DNA of 43,357 nt from JAJDFU01 sp964640855 (GTDB lineage: Bacteria; Bacteroidota; Bacteroidia; Chitinophagales; Saprospiraceae). The notes under the pieces were generated by a model that saw only the letters and a list, made by a program, of their open reading frames with translations, was not told where the DNA came from and did no database searches. Position numbers and translations under genes: made by a program. Below are positions 16,803 through 24,642 of this stretch, in pieces. Each line of letters opens with the position of its first letter. The stretch's first letter is position 1. The stretch is from positions 1 to 43,357 of the forward strand of contig CAZXIX010000026.1 in NCBI GenBank assembly GCA_964640855.1. The letters run 5' to 3'.

Positions 16803-18635
16803 ATGAAAAAACTGTTCTTCCTGCTTCTCCTCCCGGTCTTTTTCTCTGCGAAAGGTCAGGTCCTACAGGAACTGAAAAACCTGAATTCCCCCTTTCGCGA
16901 GACCAACCTTTCCATCACGCCCAATGGCAAGTATCTCTATTTTATGTCGGACAGGGGCGGGCAGCAGTGGTCGGAAAAACGATGGGACAACTGGTCGGTG
17001 GAGAGAAAAAATCAAACGGGGCCGGCCTATCGGTTTGATGGCGACATCTGGTATAGCCGGCGGGTCGATGGCGGGTGGAGCGATCCGGTTTGCCTGGGCA
17101 AGGTGATCAACACCTCCAACGGGGAAGACGAGCCCAACATCAGTGCCGACGGACAGCGGGTCTATTTCCAGAGCTGGGATAATTGGGTGAGGCGAGACGG
17201 GCCCTATTATATGGCCAAACTCGACGGAGCGCAGTGGGGAAGGCCGGTGGGCCTGGGTGGAGGCATCACCCTCTTTTTCATGGACCTGGAAAAACGTGCC
17301 GAAAGGCAGATGGTACAGGATCTTCGCGATGCCGAGATCCTGGATAAATTCATGATCCTGAGAGGACAAGGCCGATTCGAGGAGGCGGATCGACTCCTGG
17401 CTTTCAAGGGCATCGATATGAACGATTACGCCATCGGAACGGACGGCATGGCCGTATCGCCCGACGAGCGGAGTATGGTACTTTCCGTTTACGTACCCGA
17501 GAGGAAGGGCTTCGATCTCTACTTCAGCCAAATAGGCCCCGACGGATACTGGACCTACCCGCGTTCCATGAACATCAACACCTCCCGGGATGAGGTTTCC
17601 GCTTTCATCGCCAGCGACAACCGCACCCTCTACTTCGCCTCCGATCGGCCAGGCGGATTCGGCGGTTATGACATCTACAAAGCCACCCTGGAGCCCAATG
17701 GTCGGTGCAGTGCTCCCCAAAACCTGGGCCCGGTTTACAATAAGGAGACCGATGAATACGGATTCATCATCGACGCTGTGCAAGGAACGGGATTTCTGGT
17801 CTCCGATGGGGATATTTTTGAGATCGGCCTGGAGGAGGAAGCCAAGCCGGAAGAGAGTATTGTGATCAACGGGCAGGTAGTGGATCCCAAAGGCAGACCT
17901 TTGGAGGCGGTCATCTATTTGATCCATAGTTCGAGCCAGGACACGCTTTCGGTATCCACCAGCAACTCCCTCTCCGGTGAATACTCCTTTGCCTTCCTTC
18001 GCGAAGAGGGTCTGTACGATCAGGTTGCCATAGCCAAAAATGGTGAAAAGGGGAATGCTGCCTTCCGGGTCGAACCCGGCTCGAAAAGCGTCCTGAATTT
18101 TACGATCACCCTTGGAAAAGCTCAGCCGGCCCCTCCTCCGGTAGTGGCAGCACCTCCTCCGGCTTCCCCGAAGAAGGAATCTCCTCCCCCGCCGGCCTCC
18201 CCTCCACCCGCCGAGGATAAGAGTGCCCGCCTGGATACCCTGGAAACCGACGTTCTGAGCAGTTCGCCCAAAGCACGCGGCAGCGGCCAGGAAAGCAATA
18301 CCTTCATCATCAACAACGTCCAGTTTGATGCCGACAGAGCGACGCTTACCTCCGGTTCCTTCCCCGCACTGGATAAACTGGCCAACCTCCTGAGATCCAA
18401 GCCGGGATTGAAATTCGAGATCGGCGGCCACACCAATATCCTGCCGCCGGAAGACTACTGCCAACAATTATCGGAAGAACGAGCGAAGTCGGTTTACGAC
18501 TACTTGATCCGAATGGGTATCCCTTCTACCCAGTTGACCTACAAGGGCTACGGCAAATCCCAGCCCATCGAACTGGATAAGGACCTGGAAAAACAAAAGG
18601 TCAATCAGCGGGTGGAGATCAAGGTTCTGGATTAG
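16803..18635 (+). CDS. PD40 beta-propeller / OmpA-family envelope protein
   Basis: 610 residues. Signal peptide of ~18 residues (MKKLFFLLLLPVFFSAKG). Residues ~25-340 contain PD40/WD40-like propeller repeats (ITPNGKYLYFMSDRGG, ISADGQRVYFQSW, VSPDERSMVLSVY, IASDNRTLYFASDRPGGFGGYDIY). Residues ~350-435 form a carboxypeptidase-regulatory-like beta sandwich (INGQVVDPKGRPLEAVIYL). A Pro-rich linker spans ~440-470, and the last ~110 residues are an OmpA peptidoglycan-binding domain (NNVQFDADRATLTSGS, then LSEERAKSVYDYLIRMGI and NQRVEI). It would anchor to peptidoglycan from the outer-membrane side. This layout is common in Bacteroidota, some of them near gliding or type IX secretion genes, but none is seen here. 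It is divergent from blaI. Confidence 0.88.
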   Translation: MKKLFFLLLLPVFFSAKGQVLQELKNLNSPFRETNLSITPNGKYLYFMSDRGGQQWSEKRWDNWSVERKNQTGPAYRFDGDIWYSRRVDGGWSDPVCLGKVINTSNGEDEPNISADGQRVYFQSWDNWVRRDGPYYMAKLDGAQWGRPVGLGGGITLFFMDLEKRAERQMVQDLRDAEILDKFMILRGQGRFEEADRLLAFKGIDMNDYAIGTDGMAVSPDERSMVLSVYVPERKGFDLYFSQIGPDGYWTYPRSMNINTSRDEVSAFIASDNRTLYFASDRPGGFGGYDIYKATLEPNGRCSAPQNLGPVYNKETDEYGFIIDAVQGTGFLVSDGDIFEIGLEEEAKPEESIVINGQVVDPKGRPLEAVIYLIHSSSQDTLSVSTSNSLSGEYSFAFLREEGLYDQVAIAKNGEKGNAAFRVEPGSKSVLNFTITLGKAQPAPPPVVAAPPPASPKKESPPPPASPPPAEDKSARLDTLETDVLSSSPKARGSGQESNTFIINNVQFDADRATLTSGSFPALDKLANLLRSKPGLKFEIGGHTNILPPEDYCQQLSEERAKSVYDYLIRMGIPSTQLTYKGYGKSQPIELDKDLEKQKVNQRVEIKVLD

Positions 18636-18702
18636 GAAGCGAATCTTTGTTTTTCCGGGATACGGATGCTTTCCCCCCTTGTCAGGATCTCCGCTGCGCT
18701 CC

Positions 18703-18737
18703 GACCCGATACCTACTTAACCACTCAACCAACACCC
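18703..18737 (-). repeat. Dispersed repeat, copy 2 (inverse orientation)
   Basis: The reverse complement begins GGGTGTTGGTTGAGTGGTTA and ends GTAGGTATCGGGTC. It aligns to 5427-5467 except for one missing TATTGGG unit. Confidence 0.6.
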
Positions 18738-18741
18738 AAAA

Positions 18742-18840
18742 TCTTCGCGGCCTTTGCGTCTCCTTAGCGTCCTTCGCGGTTAAAGGAAGAAAGCCGTCCT
18801 TCACCGCCAAGCGCACGAAGAAGACGCCAAGAACGCCAAG
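18742..18840. repeat. Dispersed CTTnGCG inverted repeat, copy 2
   Basis: The left arm starts CTTCGCGGCCTTTGCGTCTC; the inverse of the right arm starts CTTGGCGTTCTTGGCGTCTT. Both are arrays of CTTnGCG units, converging on GCGGT. Confidence 0.65.
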
Positions 18841-18912
18841 AGCCAGTTACAAAAAAGGAACCCCTGACTTTCAGAGGAGAGAAGTTGGAACCCATTTGCC
18901 TGATCCTACACG

Positions 18913-18947
18913 AAAAAAGCCTCTCCGGAAGATCCGGAGAGGCTTTT
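18913..18947 (-). terminator. Strong terminator of the cytochrome c gene
   Basis: Perfect 12-bp stem AGCCTCTCCGGA / TCCGGAGAGGCT with a 3-base loop. On the minus strand six T follow; on the plus strand four T follow, so it may also stop the converging OmpA gene. Confidence 0.88.
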
Positions 18948-18969
18948 CGCTGAGACGAATAAGACGGTA

Positions 18970-19368
18970 CTATTCCAGGGTCCGCATAAAATTCACCAAG
19001 GCCCACATGTCTTCTTCATTGGGAATCTTCTTTTTGTAGCCCGGCATGTCGCCCCGGCCTTCTACGGTCTTGTAATACATTTCTCCGTCGGTTTGGTCAT
19101 GGAAGGCTTCGGAAGTAAAGTCGCCTGAGGGCGTCTCCAACTGAGCCGCTTTCGGACCATCGCCCAGCCCCTCCTTGCCGTGGCAGGAGCGACAGTGTAT
19201 TTCCCAGAGCTCCTCCCCGATCTCCGTCATTTCTTCATCTCCGGCAACCGGGTTCTCCATATTCTTATATTCGTCAGGCACCTTCCAACTGGGATCGATC
19301 TGGGTAAAGCTGGAACCAACCAGTACAGCACCCACGAGCAGCAGGAAAGAAAAAAATTTCAGATTCAT
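18970..19368 (-). CDS. Monoheme c-type cytochrome
   Basis: 132 residues with a signal peptide (FFSFLLLVGAVLVGSSF). One haem-binding motif CRSCH near residue 58 and a likely axial methionine in GDMPGYK near residue 110, followed by the class I C-terminal helix (EEDMWALVNFMRTLE). It would be a periplasmic electron carrier of ~12 kDa after processing. It lies 95 bases past the stop of the 284-residue membrane protein on the same strand, at the far end of the electron-transfer region. Its redox partner cannot be read from sequence. Confidence 0.88.
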   Translation of the reverse strand: MNLKFFSFLLLVGAVLVGSSFTQIDPSWKVPDEYKNMENPVAGDEEMTEIGEELWEIHCRSCHGKEGLGDGPKAAQLETPSGDFTSEAFHDQTDGEMYYKTVEGRGDMPGYKKKIPNEEDMWALVNFMRTLE

Positions 19369-19463
19369 GGTATAGATTGTTTTGAACGTTAAATCCTAAA
19401 GTAAATCTTCTGTCAAAATAAGTATTCGGTGCTCATTTATCAATAATTACAGGGCTTTAATCC

Positions 19464-20318
19464 TCAATGCTGGGTGCGAGCTCCCTTTCGGAACTTGAAA
19501 AGTTCGTAGATCACATAGAGATAATGCCCCCAGATGAAGGCCAGAATACCCATAAAAGCCAGGAACAGCCAAAGCGGCGGAGCGGGGCTCCAGAGTTCTC
19601 GGTTTTTTCCCGCTGCCAGTATCCGCTCTACGCCCCAGTCGGTCTGAAGCCAGTATTCGAGGGTCCCATAATCATCCGTATCCTCGGCGAAGGCTCGGAT
19701 ATCGATGGTGCCGTCTGCGTTTCCGGGTAGGTCCGTGGGGAACGAAAAGACGGCTTCACCCATTTCGTCCGTTTCCTCTTCGGCGATCTCCAGGGGAAGA
19801 GTCATACTTTTTACAAAGAGCTTGACATCCTCTTCAGCCACCGGCTCCCCCATACTGGTCAGGCGAACACGGACATAGCGGGAGGAATCTTCTTCGTAGC
19901 CCTCCATTTCCACTTTCAGCAACCGGAAATCCACATCATCGTCGCTCCCCTTGTATTCATTATTACCGGGAAACTCAGCGATCACCGTAATGGTGCTGTC
20001 TTCCTTCCAGACAAAAGATCCAACCGGAAGCTCCAGGTTGGCAAAGCCCTTATCATTGGTTTTCGCTTGTCCGAGACTGACTTCTTCTTCTCCGTCCTGC
20101 ATCCGGAATTCCACGGGTAGGTCGGGCAGACCTACGTATCGCCTGTCGATACGGGCCCGCAGAAGACCGGAAAGGCGGATCGTTTCTCCATCTCCCTGCC
20201 AAGCCGAAAGGCTCATCCGGCTACGTAGAGGGTCCTGTGCGAATGCTCCCGATCCCAGCAGCAGGAGAAGGGGCAAGAGGACAAAGGGCCGAATGAGGTG
20301 GGTGCGAAAGAATCTCAT
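19464..20318 (-). CDS. Exported carboxypeptidase-regulatory-like protein with C-terminal membrane anchor
   Basis: 284 residues from the ATG at 20318. Signal peptide of ~27 residues (PFVLLPLLLLLGSGAFAQ). The body has two Ig/CNA-B-like beta domains of the kind that coat or link proteins (VEFRMQDGEEEVSLGQAKTNDKGF; VRLTSMGEPVAEEDVKLF). A single transmembrane helix (WLFLAFMGILAFIWGHYLYVIY) and a basic tail close the protein, so the bulk would face the periplasm. A longer frame runs upstream through the N-gap, but that is an artefact. It is divergent from the CooS fragment with only 48 bases between the starts, and co-directional with the cytochrome c gene. Role unknown; possibly an accessory to the electron-transfer complex. 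Confidence 0.75.
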   Translation of the reverse strand: MRFFRTHLIRPFVLLPLLLLLGSGAFAQDPLRSRMSLSAWQGDGETIRLSGLLRARIDRRYVGLPDLPVEFRMQDGEEEVSLGQAKTNDKGFANLELPVGSFVWKEDSTITVIAEFPGNNEYKGSDDDVDFRLLKVEMEGYEEDSSRYVRVRLTSMGEPVAEEDVKLFVKSMTLPLEIAEEETDEMGEAVFSFPTDLPGNADGTIDIRAFAEDTDDYGTLEYWLQTDWGVERILAAGKNRELWSPAPPLWLFLAFMGILAFIWGHYLYVIYELFKFRKGARTQH

Positions 20319-20366
20319 ACTACGGCTTCTTGCTTTTCCGAATCCGCATAGGCAGACACCGGGACA

Positions 20367-20609
20367 ATGGTTAAAAATTTGGTAATGATCAGGAAAAAGG
20401 CAAAAAAGGTAGCGGATGCGGTCGCCGCGTCGATCGATGAAGCGACCCAGCAAATGATCCAAAGGGCCCAGGATCTCGGGGTCGAAACGGTCTTTGACCG
20501 GGCGGAGTCGATGAAACCTTGCAGTATCGGGGTTCAGGGTACCTGTTGCAAAAACTGCGGCATGGGACCTTGCAGGCTTCCGTTGCCCAAGTCGGGCATC
20601 GAAGGCGAG
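20367..20609 (+). CDS. cooS: Anaerobic Ni carbon-monoxide dehydrogenase catalytic subunit, 5' fragment cut by assembly gap
   Basis: 81 codons are visible before the N-run; the full protein is normally ~630 residues. Cys52, Cys60, Cys61, Cys64 and Cys69 reproduce the spacing of Cys39, 47, 48, 51 and 56 in the crystal-structure CODH II numbering: the first two are the inter-subunit D cluster, the rest belong to the B cluster. The framing GVETVFDRAE... and GTCCKNCGMGPCRL is characteristic. CODH oxidises CO to CO2 at a Ni-Fe-S C cluster, which would be encoded in the missing part. The ATG at 20367 is the first in-frame one after a TAG. No CooC/CooF is visible because the gap intervenes. About 1.7 kb of coding DNA must be missing if the gene is intact. 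Confidence 0.82.
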
Positions 20610-20619
20610 NNNNNNNNNN
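20610..20619. other. Assembly gap (10 N)
   Basis: Ten N placed between cooS (plus strand) and the NrfD-like gene (minus strand), which converge on it. True size unknown; ~1.7 kb or more is expected. Confidence 0.95.
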
Positions 20620-21820
20620 AGGTTGCCGTATAGTTGATGTATTCCGGCCGGGTATCCTGCATGGGGATCAGAGGGACTTCCTGCGTGGGTACAATCGTCA
20701 GATACCGGCGCACCCACATGGCGATCACCAACAAGATGGAGGTGATCGAGATCAGGTTGGTGGTGCGGAATCGTTTAAAGCCGATCACCACGAGCGGAAA
20801 AAGGATGCAAACCAGATTGCAGATCAACATGTGGAGGCCATAACCATCCATTCCATATAAATGATCCATCATCCGGTTGTTCCACTCCTGTGTAGCGTAC
20901 CAATCCGTGGCATATTCGGTAAAGGAGAAATATCCGAATACGAAAGTCAGAAAGAACAGGATGAATCCCATCCGCTTAAAGTGATCGTCCGTCAGGTAGT
21001 CCTCCAGGCCGTACAGCTTTCGATAGACCCACATGAGTGCGATGATGAGTCCGATCCCGGTAGCGATGGAAGACACTATAAAGGAAGGGCCGAATATGGT
21101 GCTTTGCCAGCCGGGGCGGAGGGTCATACCGAAGATCCAGGACAGAACGGCAAAGGCCAGGATCACTTTCGGAATCATGATCAGGGACATGGAGCGGGTG
21201 GGCGCATCCAACTCTTGGTCTTGCCCCGGAGCTCCACTATAGCCGAGTGAAAGGGCTCCGTACAAGTTCTTTTTCCATTTCGGAAAAGAGATCAGATCCG
21301 TATCCCGGTAGATGGCCATATCCTTGATCAGCATCAGATAGGCAAAGACGGTGACTCCCACCAGGTAGGTGGTAATGACCATCACATCCCAAGTGATGGG
21401 CGACTGGACCCGGGCGAAAAAAAACAAGTGATGCAGGCGCTCAAAGCGACCTATGCAAATCAGGATAAATACGGGGCCGATGATCCCTGTGATGAAGGCC
21501 ATCAGCGTGGCGATCCGGATAATGGGTTTGCCCCAGGAGACCCGGAAGTAGTAAAGTAACCCGGCCAGCATGGCTCCTGCGTAGCTGACCCCGATGAAAT
21601 ACACAAAATTCGAGATGTAATAGCCCCATACCACATGATCCCTCATTCCGGTCACGATATGCCCTTCCGTGATTTGCTTGTAGAGGCCGTACATACCCAG
21701 CAGGATGAACAGGATCATGATGCCGATGAGGATCCGGTCTCGAACGGAAACGGAGGTCAGATCCTTTCCCATCCGATTCAGAAGCGTGGTTTGTCTTTCG
21801 TTTAATTGAGCGGTTTTCAT
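20620..21820 (-). CDS. NrfD/PsrC-like polytopic quinone-linked membrane subunit, 3' end in gap
   Basis: 400 residues up to the gap, about the whole family length; only a short C-terminal tail is probably missing. It has 8-10 long hydrophobic helices. NrfD/PsrC proteins exchange electrons between the menaquinone pool and a periplasmic ferredoxin subunit. Here that partner is the four-cluster ferredoxin gene immediately upstream (38-base spacing). Observed landmarks: MRDHVVWGYYISNFVYFIGVSYAG in the first helices and FARVQSPITWDVMVITTYLVG, which is a typical NrfD segment in Bacteroidota electron-transfer complexes. It lacks a signal peptide. The extended frame beyond the gap is false. Confidence 0.85.
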
Positions 21821-21858
21821 CCATTAGTTATTGGTGAAGGATTGGGGAGGCAGATCGG

Positions 21859-22836
21859 CTAAATGGCATCGTCGTACCGTGCGCGAATGTCTTCGGGCAG
21901 ATCTTCCAAACCCCTCTCCACCGGGAAGATGCGATCCGTAGGGGGCAAATAGTAAACCCGCGGTTTGGTGCCTAATTCTTCCATGTAGCGGTAGGCCGCC
22001 CGGTCTTCGATCAGCTGGCTGAATCGAACAGTCTCGGAGCCGTTGCTTACGATGTCTTCGTTTTCGTCCCCGAAATAAAAAACCCCGTTCGGGCAAGCGG
22101 TCACGCAGTCGGGCAGTTCTCCCATACGAGCCATTTCCGGGCAGAAATCGCACTTCTCCACCGTACCGGGCTTGCTCGGAACACTCCAGGCGGGATTGGG
22201 GGCATTATCCACATCCGTTTCGGCGGCATCCAACTCTTCCGACCAATTGAACACGCGGGTGGAATAGGGGCAGGCGGTCATACAAAACTTACAGCCGATG
22301 CAGCGGTCCGCGTCGATTAACACCAGCCCGTCTTCGCGCTTGAAGGTAGCGTCCACCGGACAGACTTTTACGCATGGCGGGTTGTCGCAATGAAAGCAGG
22401 TTTTGGGAAACCAGTAAGGTGCCGATTGTTCATTGTCCTTCATCAGTTTGATCGAGAGCCATTCCCTGTCTTCTGGCAGGTAATGCATCTTCTGGCAGGC
22501 CGTCACGCAGTTTCGGGCGTTGTTGCAACGCGCCAGGTCGATGACCATGACAAATTTCCTTCCGGGGATTCCCTCCCGGGCCTCCATCCTGGAAACCAGT
22601 TCCGCTTCGTGCGGATGGCGAAGATGGGCCCGGTCGATCTCGACCAACTCCCCGTCGGGAGACAGCAATTTCACGGTATCGCCGCTTTCTTCAGCGGCAG
22701 AGTTTTCGGTATTTCCAGAGGAGCAGGAGCAGGCTATGCTACCGCATCCGGCAGCCAGGGCACTCAGGGCCCCCAAGCGCAAAAACTCTCTTCTCTCGTT
22801 TTTTTTCGGAGAAGGAACAACAGGTAACTCGATCAT
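21859..22836 (-). CDS. Tat-exported ferredoxin subunit with four iron-sulfur motifs
   Basis: 325 residues. The N-terminal Tat signal has RREFLRLG (Arg15-Arg16) and a hydrophobic stretch ending in a cysteine-rich part, so the protein could be lipidated. Residues ~50-70 carry TVKLLSPDGELVEID. Four cysteine motifs follow in the HybA/PsrB order: CNNARNCVTACQ, CFHCDNPPCVKVCP, CIGCKFCMTACP and CDFC...LPDCVTACP. The first has Ala where the second cysteine is normally found (C-x5-C-x3-C), so that site may hold a [3Fe-4S] cluster. It would carry electrons between a periplasmic cytochrome or oxidoreductase and NrfD. The start overlaps the stop of the small Tat protein as ATGA. Confidence 0.88.
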   Translation of the reverse strand: MIELPVVPSPKKNERREFLRLGALSALAAGCGSIACSCSSGNTENSAAEESGDTVKLLSPDGELVEIDRAHLRHPHEAELVSRMEAREGIPGRKFVMVIDLARCNNARNCVTACQKMHYLPEDREWLSIKLMKDNEQSAPYWFPKTCFHCDNPPCVKVCPVDATFKREDGLVLIDADRCIGCKFCMTACPYSTRVFNWSEELDAAETDVDNAPNPAWSVPSKPGTVEKCDFCPEMARMGELPDCVTACPNGVFYFGDENEDIVSNGSETVRFSQLIEDRAAYRYMEELGTKPRVYYLPPTDRIFPVERGLEDLPEDIRARYDDAI

Positions 22837-23093
22837 TTTTTACGGTTTTCAGGTGATTCACGCCAGGCCAGAATGTTTTTGTTGCTGGCTTTTTTTCGAT
22901 TTTGAGCTTTGTCCAGTACGGACTTGTCCACTTCCACCAGCTTGCCGTCCGGGGTCAACATCTTGACGGTTTCTCCCTTTGGCGAGGTATCCATGGCTTT
23001 CGCCTTTCCGGTAATGCCCGTACCCACGGCAAAGGCGGCCATCGTCAGAAAATAGCGCCGCGAGGGCAAGGACTTTTTTGGATCTTTTTTCAT
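22833..23093 (-). CDS. Small Tat-signal protein, partner of the ferredoxin subunit
   Basis: 86 residues from the ATG at 23093; an open frame upstream to 23165 overlaps the barrel gene and is not the start. Tat signal SRRYFLTMAAFAVGTGITG, then a ~45-residue mature part containing TVKMLTPDGKLVEVDKSVL and a Lys/Arg-rich end. The middle segment is nearly the same as one in the ferredoxin encoded next (TVKLLSPDGELVEIDRAHL). It has no cysteine in the mature part, so it carries no cofactor. The gene is ATGA-coupled to the ferredoxin and starts 11 bases after the barrel gene stop. I do not know a function; a chaperone or docking role in the complex is inference. Confidence 0.8.
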   Translation of the reverse strand: MKKDPKKSLPSRRYFLTMAAFAVGTGITGKAKAMDTSPKGETVKMLTPDGKLVEVDKSVLDKAQNRKKASNKNILAWRESPENRKK

Positions 23094-23104
23094 AAGGATG
23101 CGAA

Positions 23105-24043
23105 TTAAAAATTCCAGAGTCGGGTCATGTTGAACCCGATGAGGTACTCGCTGAAATGCGTCCATCGATTCTGGTTGAAGACGTTGTTCAGCTGAGGACT
23201 GATGTTGTAGTAATTGGTGAAGAAAACCTGGAAAGCGTGAGAACTGGTCGATAGCTCTACGCCGAAACTGAAGTTCCCCTTGGGCTGCAGGTGCTCCTCC
23301 ACATCGTGTTGCGTAAGCGGAATGTTACCACTGACCTGTATCCCGAACTTGGTGGAGAATTTATACCGCCCGCTGATGGAAAGTCCGAAGTGATCGTTAT
23401 TCAGCTTCTGAAGAACTTCCGGGTTTTCTTCGGTGGGTTCCTGGACCTGAAAATTAAAGTGTGACAGGTTGATGCCGACCTGAACCGATAAGCCCTTGGT
23501 GATCTTTCGGGCAATGAGCAGCTCGTGGTAATAGGACAGGCGATCTACATTGCTGAAGTCTTCGATGTTGTCGAAGGCTTTTCGCCTGCGACCGTCCAGG
23601 CTAAAGTTGCCGTAGTAGGTCAGGCTGATCGGGATCCCCCCTTTCCGACTTTGCCGGAGGATGGCATAACGGGCATTGAAATCCCAGTACATCTGCACCT
23701 TCTGAAAGCCGAAGCCGATCTGCAGGTTATTGACCGGCACGTAATAAGCTCCCAAACGAATATTGGAGGGCGCAAAAATACCGAAGAAATCATCGTACCC
23801 ATTCTTCAAAGGGCCGAAACGGTGGATGATGTCCATGGTAAAGGTCCCTTTGATAGGCACCTCTACGGTCTGCTGATCGATCAGCCACATACTCCCGAAG
23901 GTTTCCCGTACGGGGCGTTTTTTTCTACGAGTAGGAGCGTCTTCCTCCTGTGCCTGCAGACCGACCGATAAAAGCATGAGCAAGACGAATGCCAGGCCGG
24001 ATAAAACGCGAGTCGATAGAGATGAAGGTGTTTTCGTTTTCAT
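23105..24043 (-). CDS. DUF5777-like outer-membrane beta-barrel protein
   Basis: 312 residues with a signal peptide (VLSGLAFVLLMLLSVGLQAQ). Repeated amphipathic strands of 8-12 residues ending in aromatic residues (IRLGAYYVPVNNLQIGFGF, GIPISLTYYGNFSL, FGLSISGRYKF, FGIQVSGNIPL, HAFQVFFTNYYNIS), and a final FNMTRLWNF with C-terminal Phe, indicate an outer-membrane barrel. In Bacteroidota, DUF5777 proteins occur with periplasmic cytochromes. It starts 11 bases after the cytochrome-like lipoprotein stop and ends 11 bases before the small Tat gene, so it belongs to the operon. A porin for electron transfer across the outer membrane is a tempting but unproven role. Confidence 0.78.
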   Translation of the reverse strand: MKTKTPSSLSTRVLSGLAFVLLMLLSVGLQAQEEDAPTRRKKRPVRETFGSMWLIDQQTVEVPIKGTFTMDIIHRFGPLKNGYDDFFGIFAPSNIRLGAYYVPVNNLQIGFGFQKVQMYWDFNARYAILRQSRKGGIPISLTYYGNFSLDGRRRKAFDNIEDFSNVDRLSYYHELLIARKITKGLSVQVGINLSHFNFQVQEPTEENPEVLQKLNNDHFGLSISGRYKFSTKFGIQVSGNIPLTQHDVEEHLQPKGNFSFGVELSTSSHAFQVFFTNYYNISPQLNNVFNQNRWTHFSEYLIGFNMTRLWNF

Positions 24044-24054
24044 AACGGGAACGT

Positions 24055-24462
24055 TCAGTTATCTTTTGCGCCTTGCGTAATCCAGGTTAATACTTTACTG
24101 TTGATTTCAGGATCGGTGCCCGAGGGCGGCATCACCAGCCTGCCGTCGGTACCCAACAGCCACAACATGAGTTCGCTTTCCTCCGGCATGATCGTATCGA
24201 TGTAATTGCCCTCCCACAATCTGTCGTAAGCTACGGTCGGCAAAAGATTGGGAGGAGGACCCCCGGCATCGTGGCAGGGGCTGAAATTGCAGGATTGATC
24301 AAACAGGGGAATGATCTCCTCGGAGAAACTGACCAGATTGCTATCTACCGGGATTTCAGGCTGGATCTTTTCCCCGGAATTATAGGTACAGCCAGTCGGA
24401 AGAACCATGCCGAGCAGCAGGAGTAACATACCCATTGACCCTAAAAAGTGGGGAAATTTCAT
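24055..24462 (-). CDS. CX4CH cytochrome-like lipoprotein
   Basis: 135 residues. A lipoprotein signal with lipobox LPTGC (Cys25) predicts membrane anchoring. One haem-like motif C-NFSP-CH at about residues 58-64 has four residues between the cysteines instead of two; this variant occurs in Bacteroidota cytochrome-like proteins. Downstream comes the conserved RLVMPPSGTDPEINSKVLTWITQGA, resembling the C-terminal Met-bearing helix of c-type cytochromes. Whether haem is attached is not certain. Upstream lies a 180-base gap to the hexaheme gene, downstream 11 bases to the barrel gene, so it probably shares the operon. Confidence 0.72.
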   Translation of the reverse strand: MKFPHFLGSMGMLLLLLGMVLPTGCTYNSGEKIQPEIPVDSNLVSFSEEIIPLFDQSCNFSPCHDAGGPPPNLLPTVAYDRLWEGNYIDTIMPEESELMLWLLGTDGRLVMPPSGTDPEINSKVLTWITQGAKDN

Positions 24463-24642
24463 CGCACGATATTTAAGTCCAGTCGGGAATAAGCCTGGGC
24501 TTTCTCGCCTGGATGGATCGAATTGAAAGAACGGAACGGTGGACCCGGAAAAAGGAAGATGCAGGTCAGCGAATTCGAATGATAGGATGACCTAAGGACC
24601 CCGTTTACCCGGGACACGAGAGTGCATCGCTGCCACGAGGGA

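Larger units (their letters stand above)
18636..18969. other. Gene-free region with two dispersed repeats and a terminator
   Basis: 334 bases between converging genes. Contents: the second copy of the GTTGAGTA/TATCGGG repeat (18703-18737, inverted), a CTTnGCG inverted repeat (18742-18840) and a strong terminator (18913-18947). The 130-residue frame across it is made of repeat DNA and is not credible. Confidence 0.65.

Noticed and set aside
16863..18467. 534-residue minus-strand frame
   Set aside because: Antisense to the OmpA/PD40 gene, which has clear domains and a signal peptide.
18647..19039. 130-residue plus-strand frame
   Set aside because: Built from the dispersed repeats, the terminator and antisense cytochrome DNA.
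20534..20619. NrfD frame continued past the gap
   Set aside because: Residues after the N-run are antisense to cooS.
19464..20717. 417-residue minus-strand frame through the N-gap
   Set aside because: Only its last 284 residues are a gene; the start lies across the gap and in antisense cooS.
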